Below are positions 1 to 5,649 of a DNA stretch of 5,649 nt, piece after piece. Each line of letters begins with the position of its first letter. Positions within the stretch are counted from its first letter, which is position 1. The DNA comes from Bacteroidota bacterium (GTDB lineage Bacteria; Bacteroidota; Bacteroidia; Chitinophagales; Chitinophagaceae), in assembly GCA_023391315.1 (NCBI GenBank), contig JAEWBD010000302.1, positions 1-5,649 on the forward strand, in the 5' to 3' direction. The translations under genes and the position numbers were made by a program. The notes beneath the pieces were generated by a model. That model saw only the letters and a program-made list of their open reading frames with translations, was not told the DNA's origin and ran no database searches.

Positions 1-509
1 GGATAGGTGCCTTCCTGCTCCAGCGGGTTTTGCGTTGCCAGCACAAGAAAAGGCTCCTGCAAATGATATGTTTGTTCTCCAATAGTAACCTGTTTTTCCT
101 GCATGGCTTCCAGTAAAGCACTTTGCACTTTTGCAGGGGCGCGGTTTATTTCATCCGCCAAAATAAAATTGGCGAAAATTGGCCCCTTGCGTACAATAAA
201 TTCGTTGCGTTGCTGATTATAAATCATAGTGCCGGTAACATCGGCAGGTAACAAATCCGGCGTAAACTGTATGCGGCTGAATTTTGCATGTATGGCCTGC
301 GCCAGCGATTTTATGGTTAGCGTTTTTGCAAGGCCCGGCACCCCTTCCAGCAAAATATGCCCGTTGCTCAACAAAGCAATCATAAGACGGTCCACCATTT
401 CATACTGGCCTATTATCACCTTGCCTAAAGTGTTGCGTAATGTTTCAGTAAATATGGAAGCCTGCTGAATTTTTTCATTTAAAATCTTTATATCTTCTCC
501 CGTTTGCAT
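1..509 (-). CDS. MoxR-family AAA+ ATPase (N-terminal part, cut by the left edge)
   Basis: This is the first 169 residues of a MoxR-type AAA+ ATPase, a family of cytoplasmic chaperone-like ATPases that help assemble or activate partner complexes, often ones with VWA-domain proteins. Visible motifs are Walker A GVPGLAKT at residues 56-63, Walker B ILADE at 116-120 followed by INRAP, and the sensor-1 region ATQNP at 158-162. The spacing and the ADEINRAPAKVQSALLEAM stretch are typical of MoxR proteins of about 320-330 residues, so roughly half is missing, including the arginine finger and lid domain. The start is the ATG at 509-507; an in-frame TAA at 521-519 rules out a longer N-terminus. It is transcribed divergently from the cyanophycinase gene. 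In Bacteroidota such genes usually precede DUF58 and VWA/Bat-type genes; those would lie outside the window, so that context is not confirmed. The family call is very secure; the specific partner is unknown. Confidence 0.96.
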   Translation of the reverse strand, partial: MQTGEDIKILNEKIQQASIFTETLRNTLGKVIIGQYEMVDRLMIALLSNGHILLEGVPGLAKTLTIKSLAQAIHAKFSRIQFTPDLLPADVTGTMIYNQQRNEFIVRKGPIFANFILADEINRAPAKVQSALLEAMQEKQVTIGEQTYHLQEPFLVLATQNPLEQEGTY

Positions 510-543
510 TGATTGTATTTATGATTGAAAAATGCTCTGGTTA

Positions 544-571
544 CAAAGTAATGCGGTATAGTATAATGCAA
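544..571 (-). promoter_or_regulatory. Candidate Bacteroidota promoter for the MoxR gene
   Basis: Read on the minus strand, TTG (571-569) is followed after exactly 17 bases by TTACTTTG (551-544). This matches the Bacteroidota arrangement TTG-N17-23-TAnnTTTG with one mismatch, T for A at the second base of the -7 element. Transcription would start near 538-540, leaving a leader of about 30 bases before the ATG at 509. No clear Shine-Dalgarno sequence precedes the start. The match is by eye and not experimentally supported. Confidence 0.45.
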
Positions 572-700
572 AAAATAATGTTGCAGCTTTAACCAACAAT
601 TATGCCGCAAGCAGGCATTTACATGATATTGTTTTATCCTCATACTATACACATAATAATCGTTAACGTTTTTACGCAGTGCCTGAAAAAATGATTATCT

Positions 701-708
701 TATTTTTG
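701..708 (+). promoter_or_regulatory. Candidate Bacteroidota -7 element for the cyanophycinase operon
   Basis: TATTTTTG matches the -7 consensus TAnnTTTG exactly and lies 13 bases before the ATG at 722. No TTG is found at the expected -33 distance; the closest is GTG at 679-681, 19 bases upstream, so the -33 part is weak. If used, transcription starts around 712-714 and the leader is only about 8-10 bases, with no room for a Shine-Dalgarno site. The rest of the 510-721 intergenic region shows only an 8-bp palindrome CGTTAACG at 661-668 and no recognisable RNA element. Confidence 0.5.
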
Positions 709-721
709 CACAATCACTATT

Positions 722-1618
722 ATGAGTATGCAAATACCAAAAGGAAAGCTGATTGCAATTGGCGGGGCAGAGGATAAAGGCGTAGAAACGGAGATAGACG
801 AATTGCAAAAGAATAATCTTAATTTTTTTGAGCTGGGCATTTTACGCCGGATTGTTGAGGAAGCTGGTGGCATTGAAAAGCGGATAGAGGTGATTACTAC
901 GGCTTCTATGATACCGCACCAGGTTGGCGAGAATTATCTTAATGCTTTTGGCAAAGTGGGCTGTATAAATGTGAAGCTGATGCATATCCGCACCCGCGAA
1001 GAACTGCAGCAACCTGAATATTTAAAACGGTTGAAAGAATGTGATTGTGTAATGTTTAGCGGTGGTAACCAATTGCGGCTTACGGCAACGCTTGGCGGAA
1101 CCACGTTTATGAAAACCTTGCGGGAAAGGTATTGGAATGAAGATTTTATTATTGCCGGTACATCTGCAGGCGCCATGGCCATGAGCAGTACCATGATCTA
1201 TGAAGGCAATGCTTTTCGTGCGCATTTAAAAGGACAAGTGAAACTTACTGCAGGCCTTCATTTAATTGATAATGTTATCATCGATTCTCACTTCGAGAAA
1301 CGTGGCCGCTTTGTAAGGCTGGCACAGGCGGTTGCCGGCAACCCGGCCTGTATAGGCATTGGGTTGGGAGAAGATACGGGCATGATTATAACAGGCGGCA
1401 ATAAAATGGAAGCTATTGGCAGCGGCCTTATTGTTATTATCGACGGCCACGAAGTGATACATACGAACATCGCTGATATCCCCGAAGGCAATCCAATGAG
1501 TATAGAAAACCTGCGCGTTCATTTCTGTGCAAGAGGTAATGGCTACTTCGTTGATGAAAGAAAATTTGTTGAGAAAATGGGTAAAGAAACCACGCCACTC
1601 ATGACTGATGTTATTTAA
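722..1618 (+). CDS. cphB: Cyanophycinase (peptidase family S51)
   Basis: This 298-residue protein is predicted to hydrolyse cyanophycin, the aspartate backbone polymer with arginine side chains, to beta-Asp-Arg dipeptides. Seen in the sequence: GGAEDK at 14-19, FSGGNQLRL at 112-120, the nucleophile elbow GTSAGA at 146-151 (Ser148), DSHF at 188-191 (His190) followed by EKRGR, and GEDTG at 216-220 (Glu217). The 42- and 27-residue spacings of Ser148, His190 and Glu217 equal those I recall for the Ser132-His174-Glu201 triad of Synechocystis CphB, so it should be active. It has no signal peptide, which fits a cytosolic enzyme acting on storage granules. Length is normal for the family. Its 3' end overlaps the SGNH hydrolase start by 11 bases. 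No cyanophycin synthetase (cphA) is present in the window, so whether the substrate is self-made or taken up is open. A less likely alternative is an S51 relative acting on other beta-aspartyl peptides. Confidence 0.93.
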   Translation: MSMQIPKGKLIAIGGAEDKGVETEIDELQKNNLNFFELGILRRIVEEAGGIEKRIEVITTASMIPHQVGENYLNAFGKVGCINVKLMHIRTREELQQPEYLKRLKECDCVMFSGGNQLRLTATLGGTTFMKTLRERYWNEDFIIAGTSAGAMAMSSTMIYEGNAFRAHLKGQVKLTAGLHLIDNVIIDSHFEKRGRFVRLAQAVAGNPACIGIGLGEDTGMIITGGNKMEAIGSGLIVIIDGHEVIHTNIADIPEGNPMSIENLRVHFCARGNGYFVDERKFVEKMGKETTPLMTDVI

Positions 1619-2324
1619 TCACACGTATTTACTATCGGCCATTACAGGCAAACTAACCTGGATATTTCTTTTAGTTGCTGTTGTTATAATAATTTCTTTT
1701 TTGAAAGACAAAAAACAGAAAGGGAAAAAAGTAATCTTTTTTGGCGATTCACTCACGGAATATGGCGCGAACAGAGGCGGTTATATACATTTAATGAAAC
1801 GCATGCTGAAAGAGCAGCAAATAAACGATTACAACCTTGTTGGAGCTGGCATTGCCGGAAATAAAGTAACTGATCTTCAGGAACGGTTAGTGTGGGATGT
1901 AATTTCAAAATCACCAGATATAGTTGTTATATGGATTGGCATAAACGATGTATGGCATAAATACTCGCATGCAAATGGTACCGACGAAGATACTTTCAAC
2001 AAAACCTATCGCAATATTGTGAAGCAGTTGCTCGCAGATAATGTAAAAATTTTATTGGTTACACCAAGTGTTGTCGGCGAAAAAACAGACCGCTCAAACC
2101 TGGCTGATGATGAACTTGATACCTATTCGCAATTAATCAGGAATATTGCGGCAGATTATCATTTGCCTTTATGCGATATGCGCCTTCTGTTTGCTTTACA
2201 TGAAAAAGAAAATAATCATGCAAATGTTGAAGCAGGTATTCTTACACATGATACTGTTCATTTGAACGATGCCGGTAATAAGTTTGTTGCAGAAGAAATG
2301 TGGAAGGCTTTAAAAGCGATGTAA
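1608..2324 (+). CDS. Membrane-anchored or secreted SGNH/GDSL-family hydrolase
   Basis: This 238-residue serine esterase or lipase-like hydrolase has all the SGNH blocks: FFGDSLTE at 44-51 with nucleophile Ser48, block II glycine in VGAGIAGN at 78-85 (about Gly81), IGIND at 110-114 with oxyanion Asn113, and DTVHLN at 215-220 with Asp215 and His218. A hydrophobic segment at about 17-32 precedes the catalytic domain. The cluster KDKKQKGKK at 33-41 follows it, whereas the N-terminus has little positive charge, so by the positive-inside rule the domain could even face the cytoplasm; an uncleaved anchor is more likely than a classical signal peptide. The family includes lysophospholipases, acyl-thioesterases and carbohydrate acetylesterases, and the substrate cannot be deduced here. 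The ATG at 1608 lies inside the end of the cyanophycinase gene, an 11-base overlap that suggests translational coupling. A later TTG at 1701 would remove the anchor but is a weaker choice. Confidence 0.9.
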   Translation: MLFNHTYLLSAITGKLTWIFLLVAVVIIISFLKDKKQKGKKVIFFGDSLTEYGANRGGYIHLMKRMLKEQQINDYNLVGAGIAGNKVTDLQERLVWDVISKSPDIVVIWIGINDVWHKYSHANGTDEDTFNKTYRNIVKQLLADNVKILLVTPSVVGEKTDRSNLADDELDTYSQLIRNIAADYHLPLCDMRLLFALHEKENNHANVEAGILTHDTVHLNDAGNKFVAEEMWKALKAM

Positions 2325-2356
2325 TTCTTTCCATATACGTTAACTGTAAACCGCTT

Positions 2357-2364
2357 TATCTTTG
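2357..2364 (+). promoter_or_regulatory. Candidate Bacteroidota -7 element for the Gfo/Idh/MocA gene
   Basis: TATCTTTG matches TAnnTTTG exactly in the 55-base gap after the SGNH hydrolase. It ends 15 bases before the ATG at 2380, so the leader would be about 10 bases. No TTG is present at the usual -33 distance. The element overlaps the in-frame TTG at 2362, which argues that this TTG is not the start codon. The gene may therefore have its own promoter in addition to any read-through from the upstream genes. Confidence 0.5.
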
Positions 2365-2379
2365 CCCGCAAAATTTTGT

Positions 2380-3357
2380 ATGCTGAAGATTGGAATTTTT
2401 GGCGTTGGCCACCTTGGAAAATTTCACCTGAATAACTGGAAAGAAATAAAGAACGCCGAAGTTGTTGGTTTTTACGATCCCGATGATAATAATGCAAAAG
2501 AAGTTGAAGAAAAATACCAGGTAAAAAGATTTACCGATATTAATGCTTTGCTTGATAAATGCGATGCTGCGGATATAGTAGCGCCTACCAATCTTCATTT
2601 TGAATTATGCCAGGCGGCTATAAAAAATGGCAGGCATGTTTTTGTGGAGAAGCCGATGGCCGATACGCTTGATCAGGGAAAGCAGATAGTACAGATGGTG
2701 AAAGAGGCAGGCGTAAAATTACAGGTTGGTCATGTAGAAAGATTTAATCCTGCATTTCTCGCCATAAATAACATGACTTTAAATCCTATGTTTATTGAAG
2801 TGCACCGCCTTGCACAATTTAACCCGCGTGGTACCGAGGTTAGTGTAATACTCGACCTCATGATTCATGATATAGATATTATTTTAAAGATTGTAAAAAG
2901 CGACGTAAAACATATTTCAGCCAGCGGCGTTGCCGTTATGACCGATACACCTGATATTGCCAACGTTCGCATTGAATTTAATAACGGCTGCGTAGCTAAT
3001 TTAACCAGCAGCAGGATAAGCATGAAGAAGATGCGTAAGATGCGCCTTTTTCAGAAGGATGCTTACATAGGCATCGATTTCCTTGAAAAGAAAACCGAGA
3101 TCATCAAGCTTAAAACAAATGAGGATAAAGATGCATTTACATTTGATATTGAAACGCCATCCGGTAATAAAACACTTGCTATTATTAACCCGCCTGCAAC
3201 GCCGGTAAATGCCATAAAAGAAGAACTGCAGTCGTTTGTAAAATCCATTACCCAAAATAAAAATACGGTAGTAAATGAAATTGACGGCTTATTGGCAATG
3301 GAAGTGGCGCATAGTATTCTGGAGAAAATCAATAAAACAGCCAATAGCATGTCATAA
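2380..3357 (+). CDS. Gfo/Idh/MocA-family NAD(P)-dependent oxidoreductase
   Basis: This 325-residue cytosolic dehydrogenase probably oxidises or reduces a sugar or sugar-nucleotide hydroxyl/keto group. The N-terminal Rossmann fold starts at residue 2 with GVGHLG at 8-13 as the dinucleotide loop and FYDPD at 31-35 ending the second strand. EKP at 90-92 supplies the family lysine (Lys91). GHVERFNP at 117-124 and DLMIHDIDI at 159-167, with His163 and Asp164, form the catalytic and substrate region of the C-terminal domain. The GHVERFNP signature is, as I recall, found in UDP-N-acetylglucosamine 3-dehydrogenase-like members (GnnA and relatives), so a role in amino-sugar or lipid A modification is possible but unproven; no aminotransferase partner lies nearby. 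I place the start at ATG 2380, where MLKIGIFGVG begins the fold directly; an in-frame TTG at 2362 adds six residues but sits in the promoter element. The terminator at 3426-3456 ends this block. Confidence 0.9.
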   Translation: MLKIGIFGVGHLGKFHLNNWKEIKNAEVVGFYDPDDNNAKEVEEKYQVKRFTDINALLDKCDAADIVAPTNLHFELCQAAIKNGRHVFVEKPMADTLDQGKQIVQMVKEAGVKLQVGHVERFNPAFLAINNMTLNPMFIEVHRLAQFNPRGTEVSVILDLMIHDIDIILKIVKSDVKHISASGVAVMTDTPDIANVRIEFNNGCVANLTSSRISMKKMRKMRLFQKDAYIGIDFLEKKTEIIKLKTNEDKDAFTFDIETPSGNKTLAIINPPATPVNAIKEELQSFVKSITQNKNTVVNEIDGLLAMEVAHSILEKINKTANSMS

Positions 3358-3425
3358 TCCATTCAGGAGGTTTAGCAGCTTCCAAGACGCTGTTTAAATT
3401 ATTTAGTTAAGATTGATTATAAATA

Positions 3426-3456
3426 AAAGCTTCGCACAAGCGAAGCTTTGCTTTTT
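3426..3456 (+). terminator. Rho-independent terminator after the oxidoreductase gene
   Basis: A perfect 9-bp stem, AAAGCTTCG (3426-3434) with CGAAGCTTT (3441-3449), closes a 6-base loop CACAAG. After GC, a run of five T (3452-3456) follows. It lies 68 bases beyond the stop codon at 3357. It separates the oxidoreductase block from the MarR operon. The opposite strand also has a T-rich stretch after the stem, so it could act both ways, though no minus-strand gene ends here. Confidence 0.88.
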
Positions 3457-3511
3457 GGCGGAAGACGGAATGGGCGGATAAATTTTAATAAAACATAATG
3501 AATAATACGCC

Positions 3512-3519
3512 TAATTTTG
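3512..3519 (+). promoter_or_regulatory. Candidate Bacteroidota -7 element for the MarR operon
   Basis: TAATTTTG matches TAnnTTTG exactly and lies 30 bases before the MarR ATG at 3550. No TTG occurs at the expected -33 position. Transcription would start near 3523-3526, just ahead of the palindrome at 3530-3548, so a regulator bound there would block the initially transcribed region. Its position after a terminator and before a three-gene run supports it as the operon promoter. Confidence 0.5.
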
Positions 3520-3529
3520 TAAGGTAAAC

Positions 3530-3548
3530 TTACAAGTTATACTTATAA
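3530..3548 (+). promoter_or_regulatory. Palindromic candidate operator for the MarR regulator
   Basis: TTACAAGTTATACTTATAA is an imperfect inverted repeat: arms TTAcAAGT and ACTTaTAA match at 7 of 8 positions around a 3-base centre TAT. It ends one base before the MarR start codon and lies just downstream of the -7 element. A further ACTTA half-site at 3528-3532 sits 13 bases upstream of the one at 3541-3545, and AACTT-AC-AAGTT (3527-3538) is an overlapping perfect 5-bp inverted repeat. MarR proteins commonly bind palindromes of this size at their own promoters, so autoregulation is the natural inference; no binding data exist here. Confidence 0.55.
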
Positions 3549-3549
3549 T

Positions 3550-3993
3550 ATGGCAAAACAATCCAATCTTGAGCTTGTTTCAGAAGTTCGCACCACGGTT
3601 ACAAGGCTTGTAAAGAAACTGCGCAAGCATTCTGCAACGGGCATTACCCTTTCGCTCACCGAAAGATCGGTGCTGGGCTTATTAAGCCGTTCAGGGGAAA
3701 TGCTGCCCAACGAACTGGCCACTGCGGAAAAAATTACTACCCAGTCAATGTCGCAGATATTAAATCACCTTACCGCAATGGGGTACATTAACAGGCGCGC
3801 CTCAAAGGAAGATAAACGTAAATCGCTCATATCGCTTTCTGCAAAAGGCACGGCAATTGTTAAGCAGGTAAGGGATGAGAAAGACAACTGGCTTTACCAG
3901 GCCGTGATGAAAACCTGCACCGTGGCAGAAATACAGGCGCTTAAAAAAGCGCTGGTGCCATTAAAAAAAATAGTGGATTTTGAAGATGACTGA
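3550..3993 (+). CDS. MarR-family winged-helix transcriptional regulator
   Basis: This 147-residue protein is of normal MarR length. The order is an N-terminal dimerisation helix (about 5-28), the central winged helix-turn-helix with LPNELATAEKI at 52-62 and the recognition region TTQSMSQILNHLTAMGYI at 63-80, a wing RRASKEDKRKSLISLS at 82-97 carrying the characteristic Asp88-Lys89-Arg90, and C-terminal helices from about 98 that complete the dimer interface. MarR proteins are usually repressors released by small phenolic or other ligands, or by cysteine oxidation; the only cysteine is Cys123 in the C-terminal part, so redox sensing is not obvious. It heads an operon with an MFS exporter (8-base overlap, ATGACTGA) and an isochorismatase-like hydrolase, and a palindrome sits directly before its start. 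It most likely represses this operon in response to the pump's substrate; that role is inferred from context. Confidence 0.93.
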   Translation: MAKQSNLELVSEVRTTVTRLVKKLRKHSATGITLSLTERSVLGLLSRSGEMLPNELATAEKITTQSMSQILNHLTAMGYINRRASKEDKRKSLISLSAKGTAIVKQVRDEKDNWLYQAVMKTCTVAEIQALKKALVPLKKIVDFEDD

Positions 3994-5275
3994 AGCAAAA
4001 CATAAGCGCAACATCACAACGTTTGAAGCATTCAAAAGCCGTAATTACCGGTTATATTTTTTAGGGCAATCCCTATCGCTTATGGGTACATGGATGCAGA
4101 AAACAGCCGTGAGCTGGGTGGTGTATTCACTTACGCACTCTAAGTTTATGCTGGGGCTTTCGTTGTTTGCCACTATGTTTCCTGCATTCATATTTTCTTT
4201 TGTAGGCGGCGCCACTGCCGACAGGCATAACCGTTACCGCGTATTATTAATAACGCAGGTGGCATCAATGGTGCAGGCTGTAGTATTAACGCTTATCGTT
4301 TTCTTCGGACATTATTCTGTATGGACAATTTTAGCATTAAGTTTTGTGCTTGGTATTATCAATGCCTTTGATGTGCCTGCAAGGCAATCGCTGGTGAACG
4401 AACTGATAGAAGATAAAAAATACCTTGGCAACGCCATTGCTTTAAATTCTTCCATGGTTAATTTATCAAGGTTGATAGGGCCTGCCATTGCCGGTTTTAT
4501 ACTTGAAACATTTGGTGATGTATTTTGCTTTGGCATCAACGCCATAAGCTTTATTGCTGTTATTACATCTTTGTTAATGATACGGCTTCCCAAAGCTGAA
4601 GTGCAACGTCATAAGAAGAATATTTTACAGGATATAAAAAATGGGTGGAGCTATTTAAAAAATGAAAAGCAGTTAAGGTTCATTATATTCATGCTTGGGT
4701 TGATCAGCCTTTTTGTTTTGCCTTTCTCCACCTTAATGCCCGTGTATGCCAAAGATATTTTTAAAGGAAACGCTTCCACTTTTGGTGTAATCGACAGCAT
4801 GATTGGCCTGGGCGCGTTAAGCGGTGCTATGTTTTTAGCTTCGCTTAAACCCAGGGCTAACCTTAGACGAGTGCTCGGCATAAATACATTGATCTTTGGC
4901 ATTGGGCTGATATTGTTTTCTTATATGCATCATTACCCCACTGCGCTTGCCTGCGCTGTATTAACAGGCTTTGGGATGATGTCGCAGGTTACCATTACCA
5001 ACACCATTGTTCAAACCACGGCAAACCCTGCCATGCGCGGCAGAATGATTAGTTTTTATGCAATGGCATTCTTTGGTATGCAGCCACTGGGCGGATTGAT
5101 CGTTGGTTCCATATCACAATGGATCGGCGTTCCCAACACAGTATTGGCGCAGGGATGCATAGCGATATTGATCGGCATTTTACATATCCGCTTTTTGCAA
5201 AAAAATAAATTCAGCATTAAAAGGAAAACTGTTCAGCAAATGATTCAGCCTGCTGAAGAAGCTCCGGCATCTTAA
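3986..5275 (+). CDS. MFS drug/siderophore-type exporter (MFS_3, EntS-like)
   Basis: This 429-residue inner-membrane protein resembles the MFS_3/EntS group of proton-driven exporters. It starts with the group's typical segment FKSRNYRLYFLGQSLSLMGTWMQ (16-38). The MFS motif A region GGATADRHNRYR lies at 74-85, in the loop between membrane segments 2 and 3. Hydrophobic segments continue to about residue 404, consistent with about 12 spans, with a hydrophilic central loop around 201-229 that separates the two six-helix halves. NPAMRGRM at 347-354 is the matching loop in the second half. The tail after 404 is polar. I prefer ATG 3986, which forms the ATGACTGA overlap with the MarR stop; an in-frame TTG at 3980 would add only two residues. 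Coupling to a MarR regulator points to efflux of a toxic or signalling small molecule. EntS-like exporters handle enterobactin, but no siderophore biosynthesis gene is seen, so the substrate is unknown. Confidence 0.92.
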   Translation: MTEAKHKRNITTFEAFKSRNYRLYFLGQSLSLMGTWMQKTAVSWVVYSLTHSKFMLGLSLFATMFPAFIFSFVGGATADRHNRYRVLLITQVASMVQAVVLTLIVFFGHYSVWTILALSFVLGIINAFDVPARQSLVNELIEDKKYLGNAIALNSSMVNLSRLIGPAIAGFILETFGDVFCFGINAISFIAVITSLLMIRLPKAEVQRHKKNILQDIKNGWSYLKNEKQLRFIIFMLGLISLFVLPFSTLMPVYAKDIFKGNASTFGVIDSMIGLGALSGAMFLASLKPRANLRRVLGINTLIFGIGLILFSYMHHYPTALACAVLTGFGMMSQVTITNTIVQTTANPAMRGRMISFYAMAFFGMQPLGGLIVGSISQWIGVPNTVLAQGCIAILIGILHIRFLQKNKFSIKRKTVQQMIQPAEEAPAS

Positions 5276-5286
5276 AAAAATAAATT

Positions 5287-5649
5287 ATGATAACGGCAAT
5301 TGATAAAAACACAGCCCTGGTATTAATCGATCTTCAAAATTCAGTAATGGCTGTACCAATTGTGCATTCTATGGATGATATATTAAGCAACACCAATAAA
5401 CTCATTTCAGCTTTCAGGGAAAAAGATTTGCCCATTGTTTTTGTAAATGTAAAACCCGGCGGAAGCTGGCTGAATGCAAGGAAAGAAACAAAAATGCCTG
5501 CCTATCCTGATGATGAAAACCTGTATAAAATAACGGATAAACTGCATACGGAAAGCACTGATATTTTCATCACCAAACATACGTGGAACGCATTCTTTGA
5601 AACGTCATTGAATGATGAATTAAGGCGGCGGAATATAACAGGCATTGTG
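5287..5649 (+). CDS. Isochorismatase-like cysteine hydrolase (N-terminal part, cut by the right edge)
   Basis: The first 121 residues of an isochorismatase-fold hydrolase are present. TALVLIDLQNSV at 9-20 carries the conserved catalytic Asp15, and DIFITKHTWNAFFET at 92-106 carries the conserved Lys97. The catalytic cysteine, which normally follows ITGIV within about ten residues, lies just beyond the window, so activity cannot be judged. Family members of about 180-210 residues hydrolyse nicotinamide, N-carbamoyl compounds, ureido compounds or isochorismate, and many annotated ones have no known substrate. The gene starts 11 bases after the transporter stop with no terminator or promoter between them, so it is likely the third gene of the MarR operon. 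Similar MarR, exporter and hydrolase groupings suggest processing of the exported or sensed compound, but this is inference. A link with siderophore chemistry is not supported by other genes here. Confidence 0.92.
   Translation, partial: MITAIDKNTALVLIDLQNSVMAVPIVHSMDDILSNTNKLISAFREKDLPIVFVNVKPGGSWLNARKETKMPAYPDDENLYKITDKLHTESTDIFITKHTWNAFFETSLNDELRRRNITGIV

Noticed and set aside
229..468. Plus-strand open frame of 79 codons
   Set aside because: It lies antisense to the MoxR gene, whose Walker A, Walker B and sensor motifs are encoded on the minus strand; the plus-strand translation has no recognisable domain.
510..721. Possible small RNA or riboswitch in the divergent intergenic region
   Set aside because: I find no long stem, no T-tract terminator and no known riboswitch core; the 8-bp palindrome CGTTAACG at 661-668 alone is too short to support a call.
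722..1618. Peptidase E (alpha-aspartyl dipeptidase) instead of cyanophycinase
   Set aside because: The length near 300 residues, the DSHFEKRGR and GEDTG blocks, and the triad spacing fit cyanophycinase; peptidase E is shorter, near 230 residues.
2362..2379. TTG as start of the oxidoreductase gene
   Set aside because: The TTG is part of the -7-like element TATCTTTG, and the six added residues precede a fold that starts naturally at MLKIGIFGVG from ATG 2380.
3457..3480. Purine-rich GGCGGAAGACGGAATGGGCG stretch after the terminator
   Set aside because: It contains loosely repeated GGA units but no clear repeat period, open frame or binding-site symmetry.
3980..3985. TTG as start of the MFS transporter
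   Set aside because: The ATG six bases later gives the classic ATGACTGA stop/start overlap and a normal N-terminus.

Overview
The window looks like ordinary chromosome from a member of the Bacteroidota, most likely the Chitinophagaceae or a relative. The evidence is moderate GC, weak or absent Shine-Dalgarno sequences, several matches to the Bacteroidota -7 promoter element TAnnTTTG just upstream of genes, and protein families typical of that phylum. The family-level placement is an inference from gene content and style. I see no rRNA, tRNA, CRISPR array, insertion sequence or prophage gene. I also see no convincing undescribed system, although some arrangements deserve a second look.

Layout. 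Positions 1-509 (minus strand) hold the N-terminal half of a MoxR-type AAA+ ATPase that runs off the left edge. A 212-bp divergent intergenic region follows. On the plus strand come a cyanophycinase (peptidase S51 family, complete catalytic triad) and an SGNH/GDSL hydrolase whose start overlaps the cyanophycinase end by 11 bases, so these two are almost certainly co-transcribed. After 55 bases with its own -7-like element comes a Gfo/Idh/MocA NAD(P)-dependent oxidoreductase. A strong intrinsic terminator at 3426-3456 closes this block.

The second block is a compact operon: a MarR-family regulator, an MFS_3/EntS-like efflux transporter overlapping it by 8 bases, and, 11 bases later, an isochorismatase-like cysteine hydrolase cut by the right edge. 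A 19-bp imperfect palindrome lies between the MarR -7 element and its start codon and is a good candidate for an autoregulatory operator. The simplest reading is a ligand-responsive efflux operon in which MarR senses a small molecule, the MFS pump exports it and the hydrolase may modify it; the ligand cannot be read from the sequence.

Two gene starts deserve care. The oxidoreductase most likely starts at ATG 2380, because the in-frame TTG at 2362 lies inside the promoter element. The transporter most likely starts at ATG 3986 rather than TTG 3980.
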